64,000 nucleotides of DNA from Brucella pseudintermedia (GTDB lineage: Bacteria > Pseudomonadota > Alphaproteobacteria > Rhizobiales > Rhizobiaceae): positions 62,001 through 126,000 of the forward strand of contig NZ_WBWE01000014.1 in assembly GCF_008932435.1 (NCBI RefSeq). The letters run 5' to 3'. Below, piece after piece: positions 34,929 to 43,844 of this stretch; positions within the stretch are counted from its first letter, which is position 1; every line of letters begins with the position of its first letter. A program made the position numbers and the translations under genes. Under the pieces are notes generated by a model. The model was not told the origin of the DNA. It saw only the letters and a program-made list of their open reading frames with translations, and made no database searches.

Positions 34929-35933
34929 TTAAGCAATATCGAGAACGATCTTGCCGATATGTCTTCCCTCCTCCATTCGTTCATGCGCGCGCCAGGCATC
35001 TTTCAGCGAAAAGATCATGTCCATCACGGGAGCCACGCGGCGCTGCGCCAGAAGCGGCCAGACCTTTGTCTCCAGTTCCCGCGCAATGCCAGCCTTGAAA
35101 TCGACGGGCCGCGGACGCAGCGTGGAGCCGGTATGGGTCAGACGCTTGGTCATCAACAGCGCGAAATTGGCTGTGGCTTTCGCACCATTGAGAAAAGCAA
35201 TCTGCACGATGCGGCCATCTTCGGCAGCCGCCTTGTAATTGCGGTCAACATAATCACCGCCGACCATATCGAGAATCACATCGACGCCCTTGCCTTTGGT
35301 CTCTTCCTTCACGACCTCTACAAAGTCCTCGTCGCGATAGTTGACGGCGCGATCTGCCCCGAGTTTCAGGCAGGCGTCGCATTTTTCCTTCGAGCCGGCA
35401 GTCGCGATGACGGTCGCGCCGAACGCCTTGGCCAGTTGGATGGCCGTCGTGCCGATCCCCGACGAGCCGCCATGGATCAGCAACGTCTCCCCCTTCTTCA
35501 ACGCTCCGCGCTCGAACACATTGTGCCAGACGGTGAAGAAAGTCTCCGGGATCGCAGCCGCTTCGATATAGCCATAGCCGGAAGGCAGCGGCAGGGCATT
35601 GGTTTCATCCACGACCGCATATTCGGCGTAACCGCCCCCAGCCAGCAATGCGACTACCTGATCGCCGGCCTTGAAGCGCTTCACCCCGCTGCCGACGGCA
35701 ACGATATCACCGGCAATCTCCAATCCCGGAATATCGGACGCACCGGGCGGCGGTGCATATTGTCCGAGCCGCTGCAAAACATCCGGGCGGTTGACGCCGG
35801 CGGCACGCACCCGCACCAGAATTTCACGCTCCTTGGGTTCGGGCACCGAGCGCTGAACAGGACGAAGCATATGCGGTCCGCCAGGTTGTGAGATCTCGAT
35901 AGCAGTCATCTGGGAAGGCAGGTCAGCCACCAT
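34929..35933 (-). CDS. NAD(P)H:quinone oxidoreductase, zeta-crystallin type
   Basis: 334 residues from MVADLPSQMTAIEISQPGGP, the ATG with GGAGTG at good spacing; other in-frame starts lie at 35948 and 35909. The GroES-like N-terminal domain is followed by a Rossmann domain (LIHGGSSGIGTTAIQLAKAFGA). The closest type is the TP53I3/PIG3-like, zinc-free quinone oxidoreductase. It reduces quinones with NADPH. Standing alone between trcR and DUF1192. Confidence 0.85.
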   Translation of the reverse strand: MVADLPSQMTAIEISQPGGPHMLRPVQRSVPEPKEREILVRVRAAGVNRPDVLQRLGQYAPPPGASDIPGLEIAGDIVAVGSGVKRFKAGDQVVALLAGGGYAEYAVVDETNALPLPSGYGYIEAAAIPETFFTVWHNVFERGALKKGETLLIHGGSSGIGTTAIQLAKAFGATVIATAGSKEKCDACLKLGADRAVNYRDEDFVEVVKEETKGKGVDVILDMVGGDYVDRNYKAAAEDGRIVQIAFLNGAKATANFALLMTKRLTHTGSTLRPRPVDFKAGIARELETKVWPLLAQRRVAPVMDMIFSLKDAWRAHERMEEGRHIGKIVLDIA

Positions 35934-36125
35934 GTTCAAACACTCCATTCAGATTTCGTACCCTAAGACGGTGGGCAGGCACCCCATTCGCATCGTCGCA
36001 CAAATGCCGCATGACGGATGCAAGACATCGCGTTAGGGAAATCGTCATCGATTTTCCCAAATATATATGCGACGATTCAAGGTGTTAAATCTTTTCTGAG
36101 CCATCATTGACCACGGAGGACGGCT

Positions 36126-36317
36126 ATGAGCGGTTTCGATGAGGATGTGGCGAAGCCCCGCAACAGCGTGGCGCTGAGCGAGGAGGAACTGTCACTGCTT
36201 TCGGTCACCGAGATCGACCAGCGCATTGCCCTGCTGCAGTCCGAAATAGAGCGGCTAAAGGCAGAACGCCTCAAGAAAGGCGACAGCCGCGCGGCGGCGG
36301 AAGCATTGTTTCGATAG
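36126..36317 (+). CDS. DUF1192 small protein
   Basis: 63 residues: MSGFDEDVAKPRNSVALSEEELSLLSVTEIDQRIALLQSEIERLKAE. The C-terminal half is a short coiled coil. This matches the DUF1192 family, conserved in Rhizobiales with unknown function. Ribosome site GGAGGACGGCT precedes it. An MFS transporter follows after about 90 bp. Confidence 0.85.
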   Translation: MSGFDEDVAKPRNSVALSEEELSLLSVTEIDQRIALLQSEIERLKAERLKKGDSRAAAEALFR

Positions 36318-36407
36318 GGAGATTTCGTCAACGGAAATGGCTGGCGGAGCAAAATCGTCGGAACCATTTCCAGACGAAATGTTTAGGAACAATAGTCACT
36401 GATCGCA

Positions 36408-37694
36408 ATGGCCGCTTTGCATCGACGGTCCAGCTTCAAATTGCGGGATAGAATTTTGCGCATTTACATTCAGGTTCTGGCCCTCCTTTGCGGCACAGCC
36501 TTCCTTCTCATCGCTTCGGGACTTCACGGTCTTCTGCTGCCGCTGCGCGGCGGCGCGGAAGGATTTTCGGTCACATCGCTCGGCATGCTCGGCACCACCT
36601 GGGCAGGCGGTTTCGTTGCGGGCTGCCTGTTCGCGCCGCGCCTGGTGCGCCGCGTCGGTCATGTACGGGCATTCGGCTGCTTTGCCGCATCGGCTGCGAT
36701 CATTGCGCTGCTTTCCGGCGTTTTTGTCGATGCAACGATCTGGGTGATCCTGCGCGCCTTTACCGGGTTTTCCATGGCCGGCGCCTTCATGGTCATCGAA
36801 AGCTGGCTGAACGAGCGCGCGACCAACGAATCGCGCGGCAAGATTTTCGGCATGTACATGATGGTCAACTATGGAGCCACCATGACCGGGCAGATGCTGG
36901 TGGCGGCAGGCGATGTGCGCTCCGATCATCTGTTCATGATAAGCGGCATCTTCTTCTGTCTGGCCCTTATCCCGACCGCGATTTCCACGGCTGTCAGCCC
37001 CAAGCCGCTGACAGAAGTGCAGCTCGATCTCAAGGCGCTCTATAATAATTCCCCCGCCGCCTTCGTGGGATGCATCCTGATCGGTATCGCTAATGGCGCA
37101 TGGGGTACGCTCGGAGCCGTTTTCGGCGCGAAATCCGGCATTTCCACCACCGAAATCGCCTTGATGGTGAGCGTTACCATCGCGGCCGGTGCCTTGATGC
37201 AGATTCCGATTGGACGCATTTCCGATCTGGTCGACCGGCGTTTCGTGCTGGCAAGCGTTGCGGCTTTGGCGGCCCTTGTTGGCCTCGTCGCCTTTCTCGT
37301 CGCGCCTTCCAGCGGCCCCGTCATTATCGTCATGACCGGCTGCTACGGCGCGCTCGCCTATGCGCTCTACCCGGTTGCGGTCGCCCATGCGAACGATCAC
37401 GCGACATCGGAAAGCTTCGTCAAAGTATCAAGCGGACTTCTGCTCCTTTACGGCTTCGGCACGATGCTCGGACCGCTGCTGGCGGCGGCGGCGATGGATA
37501 TTTTCTGGCCGTCCGGCCTCTTTGCCATCACCATGCTCTCGCATATTTCCATCACCGGCTATGCGCTGTTCCGTTCCCGCAAGCGCGCATCGGTTCCCAA
37601 GGAGGACAAGGACCAGTTCAAGAGCATGCCGTCAGAACGCGGCGCGACGCCGGAAGCGCTGAACCTCGATCCCAGAGCGGAAGCGGAAAGCTGA
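36408..37694 (+). CDS. Major facilitator superfamily transporter
   Basis: 428 residues with about twelve membrane spans: six in the N-terminal half (from IYIQVLALLCGTAFLLIASG), a central cytoplasmic loop around LTEVQLDLKALYNNS, and six more in the C-terminal half. The GRISDLVDRR motif after the seventh helix and the ESWLNERATNESRGKIFGMY segment fit MFS permeases of YcaD/UMF type. The substrate is not evident. No close ribosome site was found before this ATG. The tail is hydrophilic. Confidence 0.85.
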   Translation: MAALHRRSSFKLRDRILRIYIQVLALLCGTAFLLIASGLHGLLLPLRGGAEGFSVTSLGMLGTTWAGGFVAGCLFAPRLVRRVGHVRAFGCFAASAAIIALLSGVFVDATIWVILRAFTGFSMAGAFMVIESWLNERATNESRGKIFGMYMMVNYGATMTGQMLVAAGDVRSDHLFMISGIFFCLALIPTAISTAVSPKPLTEVQLDLKALYNNSPAAFVGCILIGIANGAWGTLGAVFGAKSGISTTEIALMVSVTIAAGALMQIPIGRISDLVDRRFVLASVAALAALVGLVAFLVAPSSGPVIIVMTGCYGALAYALYPVAVAHANDHATSESFVKVSSGLLLLYGFGTMLGPLLAAAAMDIFWPSGLFAITMLSHISITGYALFRSRKRASVPKEDKDQFKSMPSERGATPEALNLDPRAEAES

Positions 37695-37754
37695 TTTGCG
37701 TGTCCTGAGAAACGCAGGAGCAATCGATTTTATGGAATAAAACAATATGGTCGG

Positions 37755-37774
37755 CGGCTGTGCCACAGCCGCCA
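37755..37774. terminator. GC-rich hairpin after the MFS gene
   Basis: GGCGGCTGTG-CC-ACAGCCGCC-type palindrome about 60 bp after the MFS stop, without a T run. It probably ends or stabilises the transcript. Confidence 0.4.
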
Positions 37775-37905
37775 GGACTGCGTTTCGGCGTCTTCACCCT
37801 TGGCCTGCGGTCCCCGCCATCAATGGAGATTGCAGGGCCCCGACAACAACCGCGGCTCATCTGAGCCGTTCCGTTTCTGTGTCGATGGCTTGAGACGCCT
37901 TACCC

Positions 37906-37930
37906 AACCGCGATCAAGGCGCGGTTTCCC
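37906..37930 (-). terminator. Possible terminator of the left DUF465 gene
   Basis: AACCGCG-ATCAAG-GCGCGGTT, just past the stop of the gene at 37933. The T tract is short on both strands. Confidence 0.35.
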
Positions 37931-37932
37931 TG

Positions 37933-38115
37933 TCAGTGGCGTGTTACCTGGGATCTCAGTTTTTCGATCTGGTCCTTGAGCATGAGTTTCTTGCGCTTGA
38001 GAGATGCAACATGCAGGTCATCCATTGCCGGTGACGCCAGGGCTTCGGAAATTTCCTGCTCCAGAGCGCCATGCTTCTTTTCGAGCGTGGCAAGATGGGA
38101 CTCGATAGCCATCAT
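37933..38115 (-). CDS. DUF465 (YdcH-type) small coiled-coil protein
   Basis: 60 residues, MMAIESHLATLEKKHGALEQEISEAL, then SLKRKKLMLKDQIEKLRSQ: the DUF465 fold of two antiparallel helices ending in the characteristic K-K-x-x-L-K-D motif. The function is unknown. It is divergent from a second DUF465 gene at 38463 across an approximately 350-bp gap. Confidence 0.85.
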   Translation of the reverse strand: MMAIESHLATLEKKHGALEQEISEALASPAMDDLHVASLKRKKLMLKDQIEKLRSQVTRH

Positions 38116-38462
38116 CAGATCTCCTTTGATTGATTTCCCTGATTTACGAGACAGCGTGGACCTCGTTTACCCCCGCCATCCCGCCATTCTACCTGCATGA
38201 GCGCCCGGCACATCTCCTGTATCTCCGGGCCAAACACGCAGTCCCGGCTGTCAAGGATGCGGTGTTGCTTGTCGCCTTCGACAGCCGCGTCCATGACAGA
38301 ACCATGACAGTTTGGCACGAGTTTGATGCAAAGTCGATTTTGTCGTGGTAGCATTTTCCTGACGCGAAAAATGTGATAAGGGCTTCGCCGGAAACGGGCT
38401 GACGCCGCACCTTTTATGGTTTGGCGCGGCCCGTAAAACTATTCAACAGAACGGGGCACCGC
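38116..38462. other. Divergent intergenic region between two DUF465 genes
   Basis: 347 bp. I see no conserved coding frame, hairpin with a T tract or known operator. It includes two short stretches similar to each other only by composition. Promoters for both flanking genes are expected here. Confidence 0.3.
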
Positions 38463-38666
38463 ATGTCCGATCAGGAACAGGCCGAAATCAGATTGGCCGT
38501 CGCACGTCTGAAACAGGAACACGCGGATTTCGATGCTGCCATAAACGCCATGATAGCGGTTGGCTGCGACCAGTTGCGCGTCCAGCGCATGAAAAAGAAA
38601 AAGCTCGCAATCAAGGACAAGCTGCAGGAAATGGAAGATCGGGTGATCCCCGACATCATCGCCTGA
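38463..38666 (+). CDS. DUF465 (YdcH-type) small protein
   Basis: 67 residues from MSDQEQAEIRLAVARLKQEHADFDAAINAMI to a KKKKLAIKDKLQEMEDRVIP segment. It is a paralogue of the divergent gene at 37933-38115 and shares the closing K-x-x-x-K-D-x-L motif. An upstream in-frame ATG at 38421 adds a non-conserved tail. A terminator follows at 38691. Confidence 0.84.
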   Translation: MSDQEQAEIRLAVARLKQEHADFDAAINAMIAVGCDQLRVQRMKKKKLAIKDKLQEMEDRVIPDIIA

Positions 38667-38690
38667 ATGTCCATAACGATCCATAATGAG

Positions 38691-38713
38691 AGCCGGGGTT
38701 CGCCCGGCTTTAT
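38691..38713 (+). terminator. Intrinsic terminator after the DUF465 gene
   Basis: AGCCGGG-GTTCG-CCCGGCT followed by TTAT, 25 bases after the stop. Confidence 0.6.
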
Positions 38714-38764
38714 CATTTCAGCATCATCACCAACCTACATGAAAGAAGCGGAGCAGGAAGATCA

Positions 38765-39259
38765 ATGAGCGTTACTGCCGATGTCGCCATCATCATGGGA
38801 AGCCAGTCCGACTGGGAAACCATGCGCCATGCAGCGGACACACTCGAAGCACTCGGCATTTCCTTCGATGCCCGGATTGTTTCCGCGCATCGCACCCCTG
38901 ATCGCCTCGTTGCCTTTGCCAAGGGCGCCAAGGCAGAAGGTTTCAAGGTCGTCATCGCGGGCGCTGGCGGCGCGGCCCATCTGCCGGGCATGGCCGCAGC
39001 CATGACGCCGCTTCCGGTCTTCGGCGTCCCGGTTCAGTCCAAGGCGCTTTCAGGTCAGGATTCGCTGCTCTCCATCGTCCAGATGCCAGCAGGCATTCCT
39101 GTCGGCACGCTGGCCATCGGTCGCGCCGGTGCGGTCAATGCCGCACTGCTCGCCGCAGCCGTCCTGGCGCTTTATGACGACGCACTTGCAGCCCGTCTCG
39201 ATGACTGGCGCGCGGCGCAGACGGAAAGCGTGGCGGAACGCCCTTCGAACGAGGCCTGA
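38765..39259 (+). CDS. purE: 5-(carboxyamino)imidazole ribonucleotide mutase
   Basis: 164 residues. Motifs [31 protein letters not shown] and the glycine-rich C terminus mark class I PurE. It converts N5-CAIR to CAIR in purine synthesis. AAGCGGAGCAGGAAGATCA precedes the start. The stop is one base before the purK start, so the two are a coupled operon. Confidence 0.97.
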   Translation: MSVTADVAIIMGSQSDWETMRHAADTLEALGISFDARIVSAHRTPDRLVAFAKGAKAEGFKVVIAGAGGAAHLPGMAAAMTPLPVFGVPVQSKALSGQDSLLSIVQMPAGIPVGTLAIGRAGAVNAALLAAAVLALYDDALAARLDDWRAAQTESVAERPSNEA

Positions 39260-39260
39260 T

Positions 39261-40349
39261 ATGAACACTTCTGTACTGAAGCCCAGTGCAACCATCGGCA
39301 TCATCGGCGGCGGGCAGCTCGGCAGGATGCTTGCCATGGCCGCAGCGCGTCTCGGCTTTCAAACCTTGATTCTGGAGCCGCAGGCCGATTGCCCCGCCGC
39401 GCAGGTCGCCAATCGCCAGATCGTAGCGGCCTATGACGATCCGGAAGCGCTTGCGGAACTTGCCGCAGCTTCCGATGTCATCACCTATGAATTTGAGAAT
39501 GTCCCGGTCAGCGCCGCCGATAAGCTGGCCGAAACGGCTCTGGTTCTGCCACCGCCAGCCGCATTGGAAGTTTCGCAGGACCGATTTACAGAAAAGCAGT
39601 TCCTCAATGAAAGCGGCATCGAGACGGCTCCCTGGCGCCTCGTGGACGATGAAGAGACCCTGATTGCGGCTCTGGGAGCACTTGGGCAGCGCGGCATACT
39701 CAAGACGCGGCGCCTAGGCTATGATGGCAAGGGACAGGTCCGCCTGACATCGCTCGACGAGAGCGAAGCCCACAATGCGATTCTTGCCATCAATCGCGCC
39801 CCGGCAATTCTCGAAGGATTCGTCGATTTTGATCGCGAGGTCTCGGTGATCGCAGCACGTGATCGCAACGGCAACGTCGCAATCTTCGATATTGCCGAAA
39901 ACGTCCACAAGGATGGAATCCTTGCCACCTCCACGGTACCGGCTGCGATTTCAGGGAATACAGCGGCAGCTGCTCGCGAAGCCGCTACAAAGCTTTTGAA
40001 TGCGCTTGATTATGTCGGCGTGCTGGGGCTGGAATTCTTCGTCCTGAAGGATGGAACGCTGCTGGCAAATGAATTTGCCCCGCGCGTTCACAATTCCGGC
40101 CACTGGACCGAAGCGGCCTGCGCCATTTCGCAATTCGAGCAGCATATCCGCGCCATTGCCGGATTGCCTCTCGGCAGCACCGAACGCCATTCCGATTGCG
40201 TGATGGAAAACCTGATCGGTGACGACATCGACAAGGTGCCCGCGATTCTCTCTGAAAAGGATGCGGTGCTGCACCTTTACGGTAAGAAGGAAGCACGTCC
40301 GGGCCGCAAAATGGGCCATGTGACCCGCATCCAGCCTCGCAAAAAATGA
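39261..40349 (+). CDS. purK: N5-carboxyaminoimidazole ribonucleotide synthase
   Basis: 362 residues from MNTSVLKPSATIGIIGGGQLGRML, one base after the purE stop; the frame extends further upstream inside purE. ATP-grasp fold, with EFENVP, LKTRRLGYDGKGQ and ANEFAPRVHNSGHWTEAA. It makes N5-CAIR from AIR, bicarbonate and ATP, feeding PurE. Confidence 0.96.
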   Translation: MNTSVLKPSATIGIIGGGQLGRMLAMAAARLGFQTLILEPQADCPAAQVANRQIVAAYDDPEALAELAAASDVITYEFENVPVSAADKLAETALVLPPPAALEVSQDRFTEKQFLNESGIETAPWRLVDDEETLIAALGALGQRGILKTRRLGYDGKGQVRLTSLDESEAHNAILAINRAPAILEGFVDFDREVSVIAARDRNGNVAIFDIAENVHKDGILATSTVPAAISGNTAAAAREAATKLLNALDYVGVLGLEFFVLKDGTLLANEFAPRVHNSGHWTEAACAISQFEQHIRAIAGLPLGSTERHSDCVMENLIGDDIDKVPAILSEKDAVLHLYGKKEARPGRKMGHVTRIQPRKK

Positions 40350-40508
40350 TGTTCATCGGGAATCCCGTCGATTCCCAATGAATCTTTTGCCGCCTGCCAA
40401 GAATTTCAGCTCCCAGGTCCTGAATCTGCCGCTCAGGAGTTGACATTTGCCTGAAACCTTGTGTATTTCGACCAACCCTTCGGGCATCTAACAGTGCCTG
40501 TAACCAAT

Positions 40509-40531
40509 TGGCGCCTCGGGCGCCTGTTTTT
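40509..40531 (+). terminator. Terminator-like hairpin in the rpmJ leader
   Basis: GGCGCC-TCG-GGCGCC followed by TGTTTTT, about 160 bp past purK and 53 bp before rpmJ. It may end purEK transcripts or attenuate rpmJ. Confidence 0.6.
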
Positions 40532-40583
40532 ATGAAGCCCCGCGGCATCCGCCGTCCACGGGCCAACAAGACCGGTGATTGAC

Positions 40584-40709
40584 ATGAAGATCAAGAACTC
40601 GCTTAAAGCGCTTAAGGCCCGTCATCGCGACTGCCAGCTGGTCCGCCGCAAGGGCCGCGTATACATCATCAATAAGACCGCCCCGCGCTACAAGGCTCGT
40701 CAGGGCTAA
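40584..40709 (+). CDS. rpmJ: Ribosomal protein L36 (bL36, zinc-free long form)
   Basis: 41 residues, [20 protein letters not shown] then [21 protein letters not shown]. Only one cysteine remains of the CxxC...CxxxH zinc site, so it is the zinc-independent type (YkgO-like). bL36 belongs to the large subunit. The N-terminal KIKNSLK extends the normal short form by a few residues. Confidence 0.93.
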   Translation: MKIKNSLKALKARHRDCQLVRRKGRVYIINKTAPRYKARQG

Positions 40710-40746
40710 TCTTATTTCTGATTTTGCATTTGACGTTTCGCTGCGC

Positions 40747-41424
40747 ATGATAAAATCTATGCGCATGCGGAACGTTTTTGCATTTCTGGTTTCTTCTTCT
40801 TTGTTCGCATCGCCTGCTGCGATTGTTCCATCGGCTTATGCCGAAGTAGCACCCGGCAAAGTGCCACTCACAGCGCCGCTGACGCCAGTTCAAACCGGGC
40901 CCGATAGCGAGCAGAAACCGGCCCCGGATACCGCCCAGACATCTGAAGAGCGTCTCGACAAGCTCTTTGCCGATCTTCGCCGTACAACGGACGAAGCCAA
41001 GGCGCGGCGCATTGCTTCACAGATCAATACGCTGTGGTCGCAATCGGGCAGCGCAACCGTCGATCTCCTGATGCAATGGGCGAACGCGGCGATGCTGGAG
41101 CGGCGCTATCCGTCGGCCATCGACTTCCTGAACGAAGCAATCGCGCTCGACCCGGAATATGCGGAAGCATGGAACCGCCGTGCTACGGTCTATTTCCTGC
41201 AAAAAGACTATGCCCATGCCATGTACGACATCAATCGCACGCTGGAGCTGGAACCCCGCCATTATGGCGCGCTGACCGGCATGGCAGCCATATTGCGCCT
41301 GCGCGGCCTCAAGGAACAGGCCTTGAAAGCCTATGAGCAAGCTCTGATCGTCTATCCGATGATGCGCGACGCACAGAAGAACTTCAACGATCTGGCGGAC
41401 GAGCTGACCGACACGCGCACTTAG
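40747..41424 (+). CDS. Exported TPR-repeat protein
   Basis: 225 residues with a signal peptide (MRNVFAFLVSSSLFASPAAIVPSAYA); the ATG at 40747 and in-frame ATGs at 40759 and 40765 are all possible starts. A low-complexity Pro-rich linker is followed by TPR-like repeats (ALDPEYAEAWNRRATVYFLQ, LELEPRHYGALTGMAAILR). TPRs mediate protein contacts. The periplasmic location is inferred. A strong terminator follows at 41463. Confidence 0.84.
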   Translation: MIKSMRMRNVFAFLVSSSLFASPAAIVPSAYAEVAPGKVPLTAPLTPVQTGPDSEQKPAPDTAQTSEERLDKLFADLRRTTDEAKARRIASQINTLWSQSGSATVDLLMQWANAAMLERRYPSAIDFLNEAIALDPEYAEAWNRRATVYFLQKDYAHAMYDINRTLELEPRHYGALTGMAAILRLRGLKEQALKAYEQALIVYPMMRDAQKNFNDLADELTDTRT

Positions 41425-41462
41425 AGCAGCCCTGCTTCCTCCAATTCATCTCAATTCAAAGC

Positions 41463-41494
41463 AAAAAACGCGCTCCGAAGGGGCGCGTTTTTTT
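41463..41494. terminator. Bidirectional intrinsic terminator
   Basis: AAAAAACGCGC-loop-GCGCGTTTTTTT: an A run and a T run on either side of a G/C stem after the TPR gene. Confidence 0.88.
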
Positions 41495-41529
41495 GGATGC
41501 CGAGCACCGGAAGCGCAAAACACGCCATT

Positions 41530-41693
41530 TGCAGGCCGTCACGGCCGGAATATCGTCAGATAATCCGATCTGAATAAATCAGATCGGATCAAGTCGTTTC
41601 TTCCGCATTATCCGACGCATCGAAGCGGGATCAGAAATCAGTCCAGTGGGCTGATTTCCCGCGTAGGCGCTTCGCACTTTTGCTGGAAATGCT
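41530..41693. repeat. Palindrome-rich mosaic repeat block at the end of pyk
   Basis: Three consecutive inverted repeats: GGCCGT-CA-CGGCC (near 41534-41546), ATCCGATCTGA-ATAAA-TCAGATCGGAT (41563-41589, perfect), and a long imperfect one centred near 41645 (GAAATCAGTCC/GGGCTGATTTC inside CGAAGCG...CGCTTCG). On the minus strand the block starts GCATTTCCAGCAAAAGTGCGAAGCG, the left half of an element also found in the TPP riboswitch (49423). It begins two bases past the pyk stop. Confidence 0.6.
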
Positions 41694-43130
41694 TCAAATG
41701 CCTGATTTGCCGTCCGGACCAATATAGGCGATGCGCAGCATGTTGGTCGCGCCGGGCGTTCCGAATGGCACACCGGCGGTGATGATGACGCGGTCGCCTG
41801 CCTTGCCGAACTCCTCATGGAAAACGATTTCGCAGGCATGGTTGACCATGTCTTCCAGATCATGCGCGTCTGCGGTCACAACGCAATGCAGGCCCCAGAC
41901 GAGGGACAGCTTGCGCGCCGTATCGACAACCGGCGACAGGGCGATAATCGGCGTGCGCGGACGCTCGCGGGCAGCGCGCAGGCCGGTCGTGCCGGACGCG
42001 GTATAAGTGACGATGGCAGAAAGCTTCAGCGTTTCCGCGATCTGGCGCGCAGCAAGCGAGATTGCGTCGGCGCCTGTCGGCTCCGGCGCCGCGCGCTGCG
42101 CATCGATGATGGTCGAATAAGTCGGTTCCTTTTCCACCTGTTCCGCGATGCGGTTCATGGTGGCAACGGCTTCGACCGGATACTGGCCGGAAGCGGATTC
42201 CGCCGAAAGCATGATCGCATCCGCACCTTCGAACACGGCGGTCGCAACGTCGGACACTTCGGCGCGGGTCGGGACCGGAGCGGTGATCATCGATTCCAGC
42301 ATCTGCGTGGCGACCACAACCGGCTTGCCGGCGCGGCGTGCCTTGCGGGTAATCTGCTTCTGGATGCCCGGAACGCTTTCAAGCGGCATTTCAACGCCGA
42401 GATCGCCGCGCGCAACCATCAATGCGTCGGAAAGCTCGATAATCTCATCGAGACGCGTCACGGCCTGCGGCTTCTCGATCTTCGACATCAGTCCGACCTT
42501 GCCGCGCGAAACCTTGCGCACTTCGGCCAGATCTTCCGGACGCTGAATGAAGGAAAGCGCAACCCAGTCGATTTCTTCCTTCAGAACGGCATCGAGGTCC
42601 TTGCGGTCCTTTTCCGTCAGCGCGCCGACGCCGAGCGTCGTATCCGGGAGGCTGACGCCCTTGCGGTCCGAAATGCGCGTCCCCGAAATCACCTTGCAGC
42701 GGATCGACTTGCCGTCGCTCGCCTCTGCCACGAGGTGCAGCTTGCCATCGTCAATGAGCAGGCGATGACCCGGCTCGACAGCTTCGAGAATTTCCGGGTG
42801 CGGAAGATAGACGCGAGTGTCATCGCCGGGCGCTTCGTTGTTGTCGAGGGTGAAGGTCTGGCCGGGAACGAGATCGACCTTGCCGTCCTTGAACTTGCCG
42901 ACACGCAGCTTCGGACCCTGAAGATCGGCCAGAATGCCGATCGGACGGCCCAGTTCCTTTTCCACATTGCGAATGCGCTTGACGAGGGTGCGCATCAGAT
43001 CATGGTCGGCATGACTCATGTTGATGCGGAACACATCCGCGCCTGCCTCAAACAGCTTGCGGATGACGGCTTCCTCGCCTGACGCCGGACCTAGCGTGGC
43101 GAGAATCTTGACCTTGCGGTTGCGCTTCAT
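41694..43130 (-). CDS. pyk: Pyruvate kinase
   Basis: 478 residues with the pyruvate kinase domain order: N-terminal RKVKILATLGPASGEE, the TIM barrel with LADLQGPKLRVG, the signature VMVARGDLGVE-like ALMVARGDLGVEMPLE and DVATAVFEGADAIMLSAESA, and the C-terminal allosteric domain. It makes pyruvate and ATP from phosphoenolpyruvate, completing the glycolytic set in this window. Its ATG overlaps the stop of the DUF1036 gene by four bases. A palindromic repeat block abuts its stop. Confidence 0.97.
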   Translation of the reverse strand: MKRNRKVKILATLGPASGEEAVIRKLFEAGADVFRINMSHADHDLMRTLVKRIRNVEKELGRPIGILADLQGPKLRVGKFKDGKVDLVPGQTFTLDNNEAPGDDTRVYLPHPEILEAVEPGHRLLIDDGKLHLVAEASDGKSIRCKVISGTRISDRKGVSLPDTTLGVGALTEKDRKDLDAVLKEEIDWVALSFIQRPEDLAEVRKVSRGKVGLMSKIEKPQAVTRLDEIIELSDALMVARGDLGVEMPLESVPGIQKQITRKARRAGKPVVVATQMLESMITAPVPTRAEVSDVATAVFEGADAIMLSAESASGQYPVEAVATMNRIAEQVEKEPTYSTIIDAQRAAPEPTGADAISLAARQIAETLKLSAIVTYTASGTTGLRAARERPRTPIIALSPVVDTARKLSLVWGLHCVVTADAHDLEDMVNHACEIVFHEEFGKAGDRVIITAGVPFGTPGATNMLRIAYIGPDGKSGI

Positions 43131-43588
43131 TGACTATTCGTTCCTGTAACAGTGGGGTTTTCTGTCGGCGTTTCATCGGTGAGCTGAACCATCCAGCTCG
43201 ATTGTTCCCCGGTGTCGTATTCCTGGAAGCCGTTGCGCTGGAAACCGCGCGCGAAGCAATCCTGGACGCCAGTAATACGGAATTCCTTTTCGGCCACGCA
43301 CATGTTGACCTTGCCCTCCCAGCGCCCGCCGCCCTGGGCGTCTTCGGCGTAGAGGTAGTAATAACGGGACGAAAGCGGACCTTCGAGCAGCGTTTTGCAG
43401 GCAGCGCCTTCAATATGCCACCAGCCTTCCGTCACCCAGCCGGTCTTGGCCCGGTAGCCGATGGCAACGCCGACCAGGTTCTGGGTTGCATTGCATACGC
43501 GGAAATCCGCCCTGGCCTCTATGGATGTCATGCCCAGCGCAGTTATCAGCACCCCGGCAAACAAAACTAGAGATCGTGGAAGTCGCAT
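43127..43588 (-). CDS. DUF1036 exported protein overlapping pyk
   Basis: 153 residues with a signal peptide (MRLPRSLVLFAGVLITALGMTSIEARA). The mature part has DFRVCNATQNLVGVAIGYRA and cysteines likely in disulphides (CKTLL, CVAEKE, DCFARG), typical for DUF1036. The function of the family is unknown. Its stop overlaps the pyk ATG (ATGA), an odd pairing of an exported protein and a glycolytic enzyme, which may only reflect shared transcription. Confidence 0.85.
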   Translation of the reverse strand: MRLPRSLVLFAGVLITALGMTSIEARADFRVCNATQNLVGVAIGYRAKTGWVTEGWWHIEGAACKTLLEGPLSSRYYYLYAEDAQGGGRWEGKVNMCVAEKEFRITGVQDCFARGFQRNGFQEYDTGEQSSWMVQLTDETPTENPTVTGTNSQ

Positions 43589-43844
43589 ACGCAGAACCCC
43601 TTCAGCCCGCTATCGGTTTTATCGAACAATTTGTATTGCACAAGGAAATCCATCTCGGGGATGTCCCGTTTCGGGTTGCTCTCTTTTCGGCAGTTTCGCC
43701 TTTGATGTCAACGCAATCCCATTGATTACAGGTACTCTCGGTCAAAGAATGATCGTTGCAATCCCGGCTTTCTCATGACAGACCTGAAACAGCTTCCCGC
43801 ACAACACAGAAATAATTTCACAGCTCAGCCTCGGATTCCGTCCT

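Noticed and set aside
41817-43082. 421-codon open frame antisense to pyk, and 2633-3886 antisense to ruvA/ruvC
   Set aside because: Both mirror well-known genes and have no domain features.
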